Shown in pieces: positions 1 to 7,873 of a stretch of 64,000 nt of DNA. Source of the DNA: Paracoccaceae bacterium (lineage in GTDB: Bacteria; Pseudomonadota; Alphaproteobacteria; Rhodobacterales; Rhodobacteraceae); NCBI GenBank assembly GCA_020447005.1, contig JAGRDO010000014.1, positions 15,317-79,316 on the forward strand. Direction: 5' to 3'. Both the position numbers and the translations under genes were made by a program. The notes beneath the pieces were generated by a model. It worked only from the letters and a program-made list of their open reading frames with translations. It had not been told where the DNA came from and did not search any database. Numbering within the stretch: the stretch's first letter is position 1; each line of letters opens with the position of its first letter.

Positions 1-133
1 TCACCATCGCGCGCGGGCGCTGGCCATCCTCGGCAAGGCGCCGGTACCAGGCGCGGTTTTCCGTCCAGGTGGTCGCGCGCCAGCCGTGGTAACGCTGAAC
101 AAGGTAGGATGGCAGCGGTTTGACATTTTCCAT
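1..133 (-). CDS. beta-carbonic anhydrase, N-terminal fragment
   Basis: Only the first 44 codons are inside the window; the gene runs off the left edge. The translation begins MENVKPLPSYLVQRYHGWRA and continues through a WYRRLAEDGQRPRAMV segment, which I recognise as the N-terminus of beta-class carbonic anhydrases of Rhodobacteraceae; the zinc-binding CDSR motif would follow just outside. The family interconverts carbon dioxide and bicarbonate in the cytoplasm. The ATG at 131-133 is the start, with no strong Shine-Dalgarno upstream. It diverges from the gene at 225. Confidence 0.75.
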   Translation of the reverse strand, partial: MENVKPLPSYLVQRYHGWRATTWTENRAWYRRLAEDGQRPRAMV

Positions 134-224
134 CTTGCGGTGTCCCCGTTCTGACCTTTGCCCCAGCACATAATGACGAAACCGGTAGAATTCGAGAGGT
201 TTTCCCGATCCGGTCAAGGATTTC

Positions 225-665
225 TTGAGACTGTCTTGTCACTTTCGCAGGGCGCGTGGGGCGCAGGGATTGATTGGGGAACGGGTGGTGAAACTCGCGA
301 TACTTCAGCATGACGAAGGCGTCAGGCTTGATCCGGACCGGCTGGCGGCCCTTTACGCCGAGCTTGGAGAGACGGGGGCGGAAGCGGTGATCGCGAAGGC
401 GATGGAGGAGCTTTCCTCGCGCCTGGGCGAGGTGCAGCGGCTGAGCGATCATGGAAAACCCGCCGAGCTGGCGCGCAGTGCGCGCCTGTTGTGCAAGGTG
501 GCCGATCAGATCGGCATGACAAGTTTCGCGCGGGTCGCCGACGATGTGCGCGCCACGGCCGATGCCGGCGATCACGCCGGGCAGGCGGCAACGCTGGCGC
601 GGCTGGTCAGGATCGGCGACCGGTCGCTGAATGCGGTGTGGGATCTGCGCGACATGACGATCTGA
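225..665 (+). CDS. Hpt-like small helical protein, uncharacterised
   Basis: A protein of up to 146 residues, almost entirely predicted helical, rich in Ala, Leu, Glu and Arg. I do not recognise a named family. The pattern of amphipathic helices, with an AELARSARLLCKVADQIGM segment near the middle, resembles the four-helix bundle of histidine phosphotransfer (Hpt) domains, but the HxLKG-type phospho-acceptor histidine is not present, so any phosphorelay role is speculative. The start is uncertain: a TTG at 225 has AAGGA just upstream, while in-frame GTG codons at 285 and 288 follow GGGGA and would remove a basic, low-complexity N-terminus. It diverges from the carbonic anhydrase gene and precedes the aminopeptidase by 63 bp. 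Confidence 0.6.
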   Translation: MRLSCHFRRARGAQGLIGERVVKLAILQHDEGVRLDPDRLAALYAELGETGAEAVIAKAMEELSSRLGEVQRLSDHGKPAELARSARLLCKVADQIGMTSFARVADDVRATADAGDHAGQAATLARLVRIGDRSLNAVWDLRDMTI

Positions 666-728
666 GCCCTTGCGGGCGCGGGCGGGGCGGTTAGTGTTGC
701 GGCCGAACCGCAATGAGGTCTTGCCGTC

Positions 729-2114
729 ATGACACCCGCTTTCGCTGATCCCGGCGCACCGTCGCGCCCGCTGCATCTGGTCGCCATGGACGATTGTGCC
801 GCCTTCGTCGCCGCGCGCGGCGGGGCCGGGGGCAGATGGCTGGAGGCCAACGGATTTACCGGTGCGCTGGGCCAGCTTTGCCTTTTGCCGGGGGCCGACG
901 GGGCGCCGGCCGCCGCTGTCTTCGGCATGGGTTCGGCGGGCGAGCGGAGCCGGGGCCGGTTCCATCTGGCGAAGGCCGCACAGGCCCTGCCCGAAGGCGC
1001 ATGGCATCTTGAGGGCGATCTGCCGGCGGGCGCGGCCGAAGAGGCCGCTTTGGGCTGGCTGCTGTCGGCCTATCACTTCGGGCGCTACAAGGCGGGCAAG
1101 GCGCAGGGCGCTGTTCTCAAGCTGCCCGGCGGGGTCGACGGCGCGCGCCTTCTGGCGATCGCCGAGGGCGAGGTCCTGACCCGCGACCTGATCAATACCC
1201 CGGCATCCGACATGGGGCCGGACGAGTTGGAGGCCGCCGCGCGCGGCCTTGCCAAGGCCCATGGCGCCAGGGTCGAGGTGACGCCGGGCGACGATCTGCT
1301 GGCCGCCAACTTCCCGATGATCCATGCGGTGGGCCGCGCTTCGCCCCGCGCGCCCCGGCTGATCGACATGCGGTGGGGAAGTGCCGGGCCCCGGCTGACG
1401 CTGGTCGGCAAGGGTGTCTGTTTCGACACCGGCGGGCTGGACCTGAAGCCCGCCGCTTCGATGGGGCTGATGAAGAAGGACATGGGCGGGGCGGCCACGG
1501 TGCTGGGGCTGGCGCATATGATCATGGCGCTGGGGCTGAAGCTGCGGCTGCGCGTCCTGATCCCGGCGGTGGAAAACGCCGTCGCGGGCAATGCCTATCG
1601 CCCGCAGGATATCCTGACCAGCCGCAAGGGCCTGACGGTCGAGATCAACAATACCGATGCCGAAGGGCGGCTGGTTCTGGCGGATGCCCTGGCGCTGGCG
1701 GATGAGGAAAAGCCCGATCTGGTGATCTCGATGGCGACGCTGACGGGGGCGGCGCGGGTGGCGGTCGGGCCGGACCTTGCGCCCTATTACTGCGATGACG
1801 ACGGGGTGGCGGCGGCGATCGCGGCGGGCGGCGCCGGCGTGGCCGATCCGGTCTGGCGGATGCCGTTCTGGGAACCCTATGAGGCGATGATCGAGCCGGG
1901 GATCGCCGATCTTGACAATGCGCCATCGGGGGGGATGGCCGGATCGATCACCGCGGCGCTTTTCCTGCGGCGCTTCGTGACCGACAGCCCGCGCTATGTG
2001 CATTTCGACATCTACGGCTGGCAGCCGGTGGCCGCGCCGGCCCGCCCGAAAGGCGGCGTCGGTCAGGGGGCGCGGGCGCTCCTGGCGGCATTGCCGGAGC
2101 TTTTGGGCCTATGA
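729..2114 (+). CDS. M17 family leucyl aminopeptidase
   Basis: A 461-residue cytosolic dimetal aminopeptidase that removes N-terminal residues from peptides. The C-terminal catalytic domain carries the M17 signature NTDAEGRL at residues 308-315 and the metal-ligand segment with K228 and D233 (GKGVCFDTGGLD), followed by KKDMGGAA. The N-terminal third is divergent, as is usual for M17 members other than classical PepA, so I give no gene symbol. The ATG start lies 63 bp after the preceding gene. Its last codons overlap the start of the NlpC/P60 gene by 4 bp (ATGA), so the two are probably translationally coupled and share a role in peptide or muropeptide turnover. Confidence 0.93.
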   Translation: MTPAFADPGAPSRPLHLVAMDDCAAFVAARGGAGGRWLEANGFTGALGQLCLLPGADGAPAAAVFGMGSAGERSRGRFHLAKAAQALPEGAWHLEGDLPAGAAEEAALGWLLSAYHFGRYKAGKAQGAVLKLPGGVDGARLLAIAEGEVLTRDLINTPASDMGPDELEAAARGLAKAHGARVEVTPGDDLLAANFPMIHAVGRASPRAPRLIDMRWGSAGPRLTLVGKGVCFDTGGLDLKPAASMGLMKKDMGGAATVLGLAHMIMALGLKLRLRVLIPAVENAVAGNAYRPQDILTSRKGLTVEINNTDAEGRLVLADALALADEEKPDLVISMATLTGAARVAVGPDLAPYYCDDDGVAAAIAAGGAGVADPVWRMPFWEPYEAMIEPGIADLDNAPSGGMAGSITAALFLRRFVTDSPRYVHFDIYGWQPVAAPARPKGGVGQGARALLAALPELLGL

Positions 2115-2938
2115 CCGACCGGCGGCTGACCCCGGCGAACGGGCGGGTGGCGCATCTGTCGCTGAAAGGCAGGGTGGCGGCGGGGCGTTTCGTCGCGGGC
2201 GACTGGGCGCGGGTTGGCGTGCCGGTGGCCGATCTGCTGGCCTCGCCCGGTGGCGCGCGCGACCGGCAGGTTCTGCTGGGCGACAGGGTTCTGGTGCTGG
2301 AACGCGCGGGCGGCTTTGCCTTTCTGCGGGCCGAAAAGGACGGCTATTGCGGCTATGTGGCCGAGACGGCGCTGGACGCGGATGCGGAGGTCACGCATTG
2401 GGTCTCGGCCCCGGCCTGCCACATCTATTCCGCCCCCGATATAAAACAGCCCGAACGCGCGCGGCTGACGCTGGGCGCGCGGGTGCGGGTGGCCGGGCAA
2501 TCGGGGCCGTTCGCGGAACTGGCGCAGGGCGGCTTTGTCCCTGCCCGTCATCTTGCCCGGATCGGCGACTGGGCCGATGACCCGGCCGAGGTCGCCGGGC
2601 TTCTGGCGGGCACGCCCTATCTTTGGGGCGGCAATTCGCGTGACGGGCTGGATTGCTCGGGGCTGGTGCAGGCGGCGATGCTGGCCTCGGGCCGCGACTG
2701 CCCCGGCGACAGCGACATGCAGGAGACGTTCTTTCCCCCGCGCCCCGAAGGCGACGAAAGCTTTCGGCGTGGCGATCTGATCTTCTGGAAGGGGCATGTG
2801 GCGCTTGCCCTGGATGCCACGCGGATGATCCATGCCAATGCCCATCACATGGCGGTGGCCGAAGAGGACATTGCCGGCGCGATCGAACGCATCAAGGCGC
2901 ATGGCGGCGGCATGCCGACATCGGTCCGCCGCCCGTGA
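2111..2938 (+). CDS. NlpC/P60 family cell-wall peptidase with SH3-like N-terminus
   Basis: A 275-residue protein. Residues about 1-150 contain two SH3-like (bacterial SH3b) repeats, and residues about 155-270 are the NlpC/P60 cysteine peptidase domain. The catalytic cysteine is C182 in DCSGL, and the catalytic histidine is probably H229 in KGHVALAL. These enzymes cleave D-Glu-diaminopimelate or related bonds in peptidoglycan stem peptides. I see no signal peptide, so it may act on recycled muropeptides in the cytoplasm or be exported by another route; the aminopeptidase directly upstream, overlapping by 4 bp, fits the recycling idea. It is convergent with the DUF2794 gene, with only 7 bp between the stop codons. 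Confidence 0.9.
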   Translation: MTDRRLTPANGRVAHLSLKGRVAAGRFVAGDWARVGVPVADLLASPGGARDRQVLLGDRVLVLERAGGFAFLRAEKDGYCGYVAETALDADAEVTHWVSAPACHIYSAPDIKQPERARLTLGARVRVAGQSGPFAELAQGGFVPARHLARIGDWADDPAEVAGLLAGTPYLWGGNSRDGLDCSGLVQAAMLASGRDCPGDSDMQETFFPPRPEGDESFRRGDLIFWKGHVALALDATRMIHANAHHMAVAEEDIAGAIERIKAHGGGMPTSVRRP

Positions 2939-2945
2939 CGGGGCG

Positions 2946-3287
2946 CTAGTCGACCGGGCGGATGAGCTTGCGTTCGAGGATGCGCAGCACGGCGGCAAGG
3001 TCATGCCCGCGCTTGAGCACCTGCCCGTCCATGCCGAGTACCGCGTACATGCCCTGCCTGCCGCGCAGGCGGGGACGCTTTTCGATCCGGTAGATCGGAA
3101 ACTCGGCCGCGCGCCGGAAGATCGAGAACACCGCCACCTCGCGCAGGAACGACATCGCGTAATCGCGCCATTCGCCGGCCGCCACCATGCGCCCGTAGAC
3201 CCCAAGGATAAGGCCCAGTTCCGTCCGGTCGAAGGAAACCTGATCGGGCGGCCGGGCAGAGAAGGAGGGCGGCGTGTGAACCGTCAT
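2946..3287 (-). CDS. DUF2794 family protein
   Basis: A 113-residue alphaproteobacterial protein of unknown function. The core, VSFDRTELGLILGVYGRMVA followed by GEWRDYAMSFL and an RGHDLAAVL segment near the C-terminus, matches the DUF2794 family as I know it. I chose the ATG at 3285-3287 over the longer open frame because it corresponds to the family N-terminus and because a good sigma70-type promoter ends just upstream (3295-3322). That promoter would start the mRNA almost at the ATG, giving a leaderless transcript. Confidence 0.85.
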   Translation of the reverse strand: MTVHTPPSFSARPPDQVSFDRTELGLILGVYGRMVAAGEWRDYAMSFLREVAVFSIFRRAAEFPIYRIEKRPRLRGRQGMYAVLGMDGQVLKRGHDLAAVLRILERKLIRPVD

Positions 3288-3294
3288 GACGAAA

Positions 3295-3322
3295 ATGTTA
3301 GCGCGAAAAGCCGCCATGTCAA
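3295..3322 (-). promoter_or_regulatory. sigma70-type promoter for the DUF2794 gene
   Basis: Read on the minus strand, there is a perfect TTGACA (-35) at 3317-3322, a 16-bp spacer, and TAACAT (-10) at 3295-3300. Only 7 nt separate the -10 box from the ATG at 3287, so transcription would begin at or within a few bases of the start codon. No Shine-Dalgarno sequence is present, consistent with a leaderless mRNA. Confidence 0.6.
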
Positions 3323-3483
3323 AGCGCCAGATTTCTGCCGCGAAAACATGCCCGGTCCGGCGCAGCTTTACCAAACTGGCGCCGCAAATGACCGGCAGAT
3401 CATGGGCCAGCGACACGTTCGGGCGCCGGCGGGGCGGTCAACAGCCCCCACCCAACCGCTCTGCCGGTCAGCCTGTCGCCATT

Positions 3484-3511
3484 AACCCCGCTTCGGCGGG
3501 GTTTCTTTTTT
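3484..3511 (+). terminator. Rho-independent terminator with no obvious plus-strand gene
   Basis: An 8-bp perfect stem AACCCCGC/GCGGGGTT (3484-3491 with 3496-3503) closes a TTCG tetraloop and is followed by TCTTTTTT. The U-tract makes it directional on the plus strand. The nearest plus-strand gene ends 546 bp upstream and a minus-strand gene lies between, so the terminator has no clear owner. A small RNA in 3290-3511 is one explanation. Confidence 0.75.
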
Positions 3512-3552
3512 GCCGAGCGTGCTTTGGCTGAAGCTTTCCGGCGGGGGTGATC

Positions 3553-3945
3553 TCAAGGCAAGCCCGCCGTCGGCGTCCACAGCCCATCAAGGCGAGAGGC
3601 TTCATGATCGCCGGGCCACGGGGGCATGGTGATGCAAATGAACGTTAACGGGGTTTCCCCCGTGTTACGATATTGGAACGCCGTCCCCACGGGGATATCT
3701 ATAGCAACGCCCGGCACGAGCCGCGTCACCCGTTCCTGTTCGTCATCGCGCCGCCAGATCTCGCCTTCGCCGTCGAGGACATACCAGAACTCGCTGACCG
3801 TCCCGTGAACGGTCGCCCGATTGATCTGGCCGGGCGGGACGGTGCTGTGGATCATGTTTCCCGTGGTCCCATCCATCATGAAGCGGATATCGGCCCCGGC
3901 CGGAGATTTCGCATCGGCAACCAATGGCAGGATCGATTCTTTCAC
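3553..3945 (-). CDS. cupin-domain protein
   Basis: A 130-residue single-domain cupin (beta-barrel). The segment TVHGTVSEFWYVLDGEGEIW and the later PVGTAFQYRN correspond to the two conserved cupin motifs; H, E and further ligand-like residues could bind a metal, but the substrate is unknown. I place the start at the GTG 3943-3945 because GGAGGG lies 6 nt upstream; an ATG 18 bp further upstream would put this Shine-Dalgarno inside the coding sequence. It is a single-gene unit. Confidence 0.8.
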   Translation of the reverse strand: MKESILPLVADAKSPAGADIRFMMDGTTGNMIHSTVPPGQINRATVHGTVSEFWYVLDGEGEIWRRDDEQERVTRLVPGVAIDIPVGTAFQYRNTGETPLTFICITMPPWPGDHEASRLDGLWTPTAGLP

Positions 3946-3963
3946 GGGCTTCCCTCCGGTCAT

Positions 3964-4285
3964 GCAGGTTTCATCCGGGCTGCCACCCTGTCAACGGGCA
4001 TGACAGACCGCCCGGTCGGCCGGGCAATCGGGAGACGTGGACGAATTGCCCGCGCCGCGGGGGTTTCGGGCTGAAGCCTTCCGCCCGGTCCCTGCCGCCC
4101 GGCCCCCCGCCGCCCACAGAATTGCCCCGATCTTGGCATGTCGCCGCTACATTGAGCTTTTACAATTGCGATGTTAGGTTGATGTCACGCCCAGCGCCGG
4201 GGCGGTACGGCGCGCAACCCAGGAGGACGATGTCCTGTATCATGCTGAAAATGCGGTGCATGCCGGTGCCGCAGGGTCGGACGCG
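3964..4285. other. intergenic region upstream of rsfS
   Basis: About 320 bp between the cupin gene (minus) and rsfS (plus). It contains a candidate promoter for the rsfS series (4152-4180). The remainder is GC-rich with no RNA gene, repeat or reading frame that I can support. Confidence 0.6.
4152..4180 (+). promoter_or_regulatory. candidate promoter of the rsfS-rlmH series
   Basis: TTGAGC (4152-4157), a 17-bp spacer that is locally A/T-rich, and TAGGTT (4175-4180). It is about 105 bp upstream of the rsfS start. The -10 box is weak, so the assignment rests mainly on position and spacing. Confidence 0.35.
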
Positions 4286-4660
4286 ATGAAAATTGCTCCG
4301 ACAGACGTGCAAAGCGATGCCCTGCTCGCCCGTATCCTTTCATCTCTGGACGACGACAAGGCCGAGGAGGTCGTCACGATCGACCTGCGCGGGCGGTCGT
4401 CGGTTGCCGATCACATGGTCGTCTGTTCGGGCCGTTCGTCCCGTCAGGTGGGGGCCATCGCCGAAAAGCTGATCGACCGGCTGAAGGCCGATTTCGGGCG
4501 CAGCTGCAAGGTGGAAGGCAAGGAACAGGGCGACTGGGTGCTGATCGACTGCGGCGATGTCGTGGTCCATGTCTTCCGCCCGGAAGTGCGCGATTTCTAT
4601 CAGCTTGAAAAGATGTGGATGCCCGCGGGCGGCGAGGGCAAGGCCAGCCGGCCGGTCTGA
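4286..4660 (+). CDS. rsfS: ribosome silencing factor RsfS
   Basis: A 124-residue cytosolic factor that binds ribosomal protein L14 and blocks 50S-30S joining in starvation. Family hallmarks are visible: an N-terminal helix ending SSLDDDKAEEVVTIDL, the ADHMVVCSGRSSRQV core, and the C-terminal DWVLIDCGDVVVHVF plus RDFYQLEKMW, which define the DUF143/RsfS fold. I use the ATG at 4286; an in-frame GTG at 4256 would add ten residues without family support. Its stop overlaps the rlmH start (TGATG), a pairing conserved across many bacteria. Confidence 0.93.
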   Translation: MKIAPTDVQSDALLARILSSLDDDKAEEVVTIDLRGRSSVADHMVVCSGRSSRQVGAIAEKLIDRLKADFGRSCKVEGKEQGDWVLIDCGDVVVHVFRPEVRDFYQLEKMWMPAGGEGKASRPV

Positions 4661-5130
4661 TGCGCCTGCATATCTGCGCGGTGGGCCGCCTGCGGACGGG
4701 GCCCGAACGCGCGCTGATCGACGATTATCTGCAAAGGTTCGACCGGACCGGCCGGGCGCTTGGGCTTGGCCCGGTTCTTGTCCATGAGGTCGAGGACAGG
4801 AAGGGTGGCGGCATGGCCGCCGAGGCCGCGCTGTTGGAGCGCGCGCTGCCGCAGGGCGCCTATGTCATGGTGCTGGACGAACGGGGGCGGCAAATGACCT
4901 CGCCCGACTTCGCGGCACAAATGGCCGGGCTGCGCGATGGCGGGCGGCAGGACATGGCGCTGGTCATCGGCGGGGCGGACGGGCTGAGCCCGGCGTTCCG
5001 GCAGCGGGCGGATGCCGCGCTTTCCTTTGGCGCGATGGTCTGGCCGCACATGCTGGTGCGGGTGATGCTGGCCGAACAGCTGTACCGTGCGGCATCGATC
5101 CTTGCGGGCGCGCCTTATCACCGGGTTTGA
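4660..5130 (+). CDS. rlmH: 23S rRNA (pseudouridine1915-N3)-methyltransferase RlmH
   Basis: A 156-residue SPOUT-class methyltransferase that methylates pseudouridine 1915 in helix 69 of 23S rRNA on assembled 70S ribosomes. It starts MRLHICAVGRL and shows the knot-forming SAM-binding segments VMVLDERGRQMTS, LVIGGADGLS and the C-terminal MLVRVMLAEQLYRA motif; the length equals the family norm. The start codon overlaps the rsfS stop by 1 nt, so translation is coupled. Confidence 0.95.
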   Translation: MRLHICAVGRLRTGPERALIDDYLQRFDRTGRALGLGPVLVHEVEDRKGGGMAAEAALLERALPQGAYVMVLDERGRQMTSPDFAAQMAGLRDGGRQDMALVIGGADGLSPAFRQRADAALSFGAMVWPHMLVRVMLAEQLYRAASILAGAPYHRV

Positions 5131-5216
5131 TCCGGGGGGGGCATGGCGGCTTGCGCATGGTTGCGAAGGACGGGGAGGCGGCCTAGAAGGTGGCCCATCG
5201 CAAGAAGGATCGTCCC

Positions 5217-6740
5217 ATGACCGCACCCCGCCCCGTCGTTCTGTGTATCCTCGATGGCTGGGGCCTGCGCGCCGAGACGGCGGGCAATGCCGTCGCGCTT
5301 GCGAATACGCCGAACTATGACCGGATCATGCAGGCCTGCCCCAGCGCGCAGCTGATCACCCATGGCCCGGATGCCGGGCTGCCAAGCGGGCAGATGGGCA
5401 ATTCGGAAGTGGGCCACACCAATATCGGCGCGGGCCGGGTGGTGGCGATGGATCTGGGCCAGATCGATCTGGCGATCGAGGACCGGAGTTTCTTTTCCAA
5501 CGCGGCGATCACGGCGTTCGCCCAAAGCCTGAAGGCCGATGGCGGCACGGCGCATCTGATGGGCGTCATCTCGGACGGGGGTGTGCATGGCCATATCGAC
5601 CATGTCATCGCGGCGGCCGAGGCGATTGCCGGGGCGGGGGTTCGGGTGGCGCTGCATGCCGTGACGGACGGGCGCGACGTGGCGCCGAAATCGGCGGAAG
5701 GCTTCATCGCCGATCTGGTGGCCCGCCTGCCTGCGGGGGCCTATGTGGCAACCGTGACCGGACGCTATTACGCGATGGACCGGGACAACCGGTGGGAGCG
5801 GGTGGAAAAGGCCTATCACGCGATGGTCGGCGGCAGGGGGCTGAACGCGCCTGACGCCGGGGCGGCGGTCGCGGCCGGATATGCGCGCGGCGAGACCGAC
5901 GAATTCTTCCTGCCGACCGTGATCGGGGATTATGCGGGGGCGCGGGATGGCGACGGGTTCTTCTGCCTCAACTTCCGTGCCGACCGCGCGCGCGAGATCC
6001 TGCTGGCCGTGGGCGAGGATGCCTTTACCGGCTTTGATCGCGGCAGACGCCCGCATTGGGCGGCCCTTCTCGGGATGGTCGATTACTCCAAGACGCATGA
6101 TGCCTTCATGGCGGCGGCCTATCCCAAGCGCCCGGTCGTCAACACGCTGGGCGCGTGGGTCGCGGGCAAGGGCCTGCGCCAGTTCCGGCTGGCCGAGACC
6201 GAAAAATACCCCCATGTCACCTTCTTTCTGAACGGCGGCAAGGAAGTGCCCGAGGCGGGCGAGGACAGGTATATGGCGCCGTCGCCCAAGGTGGCGACCT
6301 ATGACCTGCAACCGGAAATGTCGGCGGACGAGGTCAGCGACCAGTTCGTCGCGGCGATCGGCAAGGGCTATGACCTGATCGTGGTCAACTATGCCAATCC
6401 CGACATGGTCGGCCATACCGGCGATCTGAAGGCGGCGATCGCCGCCGTCGAATCGGTGGATCGCGGGCTGGGGCGTGTGATCACCGCGCTGGAAGCGGCC
6501 GGCGGTGCGATGATCGTGACCGCCGATCACGGCAATTGCGAGGTGATGATCGATCCGGTCACGGGCGGGCCGCATACGGCACATACCACCAATCCGGTAC
6601 CGGTGGTGCTGGTGGGCGGGCCTGCGGGGGCGCGGCTGCGCAACGGGCGGCTGGCCGATCTGGCGCCGAGCCTTCTGGAGCTGATGGGTCTGCCGCTGCC
6701 GCCGGAAATGACCGGGCAAAGTCTGATCGAGCGGTCATGA
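5217..6740 (+). CDS. gpmI: 2,3-bisphosphoglycerate-independent phosphoglycerate mutase
   Basis: A 507-residue metal-dependent mutase interconverting 3- and 2-phosphoglycerate in glycolysis and gluconeogenesis. It begins with the alkaline-phosphatase-superfamily metal motif LCILDGWG, has the catalytic serine S63 in PSGQMGNSEVGHTNIG, and near the end carries the MIVTADHGNCE metal site. The ATG at 5217 follows AGAAGGA; upstream in-frame codons are unsupported. The stop overlaps the following envC-like start (TCATGA), linking glycolysis and envelope genes in one transcript, an arrangement common in alphaproteobacteria. Confidence 0.96.
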   Translation: MTAPRPVVLCILDGWGLRAETAGNAVALANTPNYDRIMQACPSAQLITHGPDAGLPSGQMGNSEVGHTNIGAGRVVAMDLGQIDLAIEDRSFFSNAAITAFAQSLKADGGTAHLMGVISDGGVHGHIDHVIAAAEAIAGAGVRVALHAVTDGRDVAPKSAEGFIADLVARLPAGAYVATVTGRYYAMDRDNRWERVEKAYHAMVGGRGLNAPDAGAAVAAGYARGETDEFFLPTVIGDYAGARDGDGFFCLNFRADRAREILLAVGEDAFTGFDRGRRPHWAALLGMVDYSKTHDAFMAAAYPKRPVVNTLGAWVAGKGLRQFRLAETEKYPHVTFFLNGGKEVPEAGEDRYMAPSPKVATYDLQPEMSADEVSDQFVAAIGKGYDLIVVNYANPDMVGHTGDLKAAIAAVESVDRGLGRVITALEAAGGAMIVTADHGNCEVMIDPVTGGPHTAHTTNPVPVVLVGGPAGARLRNGRLADLAPSLLELMGLPLPPEMTGQSLIERS

Positions 6741-7870
6741 GGCTGATCCGGGTCTTCGCGGTTCTGGCCTGCCTTGCGGGCAGCGCCGTGGCCGCGCCTG
6801 ACCCGGCCGTGCCCGCCGCCGAGGATGCCGCAAGGCAACTGCGCGAGGCGATTCTGGCCCTTGATGCGGCGAGCGGCGCGCGCAACCGTGTCGCCGCGCT
6901 GACCCAGACCATCGAAGCCTATGAAGGCGGGCTTGCCGCGCTGCGCGACGCGCTGCGCCGCACCTCGGTCCGCCAGGCCGAAATCACATCGGAACTCGAT
7001 GGCCGCCGCGCGCGGCTGGCCGAACTTCTGGGTGCGATGACCGCGATCGAGGCCAATCGCGACACGCTCAGCCTGTTGCATCCCGATGGCCCCTTGGCGA
7101 CGGCCCGCGCCGCCATGTTGCTGAGTGCCGTCACCCCGGCCCTTCAGACCGAGGCCGAGCCTTACCGCAAGGCGCTGGCGGAGCTGACGCGGCTGCGCGC
7201 GTTGCAGGGCGAAGTGGCCGAGCTTTTGCAGCGCGGCCTGACGGCGGCGCAGGGCGCGCGCACCGCTCTCAGCCAGGCGATGCAGGACCGCACCGATCTG
7301 CCGAAGCGGTTTCTGGAAGACCCCGAGGAACTGACCCTGCTGGTCGACAGCGCCGACAGTCTGGACGCCTTCGCCATCGGGCTTTCGGGGATGGAAACCG
7401 ATATCGGCGCGCCGCTTGAGGATTTCGCCTCGGCCCGGGGCCATCTGCCGATGCCGGTGAGGGGCAGCCTGCTGCGCCGGTTTGGCGAGGCCGACGCCGC
7501 CGGGATCGAACGCCCAGGCCTGGTCATCGCGACGCGGCCCGCGGCGCTGGTCACGGCGCCCTGGCCGGCGACGATCCGGTATCGCGGCCCGCTTCTCGAC
7601 TACGGAAATGTGATGATCGTCGAGCCCGCGGCAGGTTATCTTCTGGTTCTGGCCGGGCTGGGTGTGGTCTATGGTGAAATCGGCGATGTGGTCGAGGCGG
7701 GCGCACCCCTTGGCCTTATGGGAGGGGCCGACACGATGCCGGCGGCAATTGGCCTGCCGGTGACGGAAAGCGCTGGCGGTGGCCAGACGGAAACGCTTTA
7801 TATGGAACTGAGACAGGGCAAGGAGCCCGTGGACCCCTCGGCGTGGTTCACCGAAACAAGGGATGACTGA
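6737..7870 (+). CDS. EnvC-like murein hydrolase activator
   Basis: A 377-residue periplasmic protein. It has a Sec signal peptide (residues about 1-20, ending AVAA), a long coiled-coil region to about residue 230, and a C-terminal LytM/M23-like domain. The LytM zinc ligands are all replaced: the HxxxD position reads ERPGLV, the YAHL-type motif reads LAGLG, and the final HxH position reads LYMELR. In EnvC such degeneration means the domain activates N-acetylmuramyl-L-alanine amidases instead of cutting peptidoglycan itself. It overlaps gpmI by 4 bp and is followed after 3 bp by ctpA, the usual alphaproteobacterial order. Confidence 0.88.
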   Translation: MRLIRVFAVLACLAGSAVAAPDPAVPAAEDAARQLREAILALDAASGARNRVAALTQTIEAYEGGLAALRDALRRTSVRQAEITSELDGRRARLAELLGAMTAIEANRDTLSLLHPDGPLATARAAMLLSAVTPALQTEAEPYRKALAELTRLRALQGEVAELLQRGLTAAQGARTALSQAMQDRTDLPKRFLEDPEELTLLVDSADSLDAFAIGLSGMETDIGAPLEDFASARGHLPMPVRGSLLRRFGEADAAGIERPGLVIATRPAALVTAPWPATIRYRGPLLDYGNVMIVEPAAGYLLVLAGLGVVYGEIGDVVEAGAPLGLMGGADTMPAAIGLPVTESAGGGQTETLYMELRQGKEPVDPSAWFTETRDD

Positions 7871-7873
7871 GCG

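Noticed and set aside
5118..6719. 533-residue minus-strand reading frame antisense to gpmI
   Set aside because: It is a shadow of gpmI: His/Arg/Gly-rich, no family motif, and gpmI on the other strand has all catalytic residues.
7490..7860. Inactive LytM domain as evidence of gene decay
   Set aside because: EnvC-type activators are naturally degenerate, and the gene is conserved in its operon with full length.
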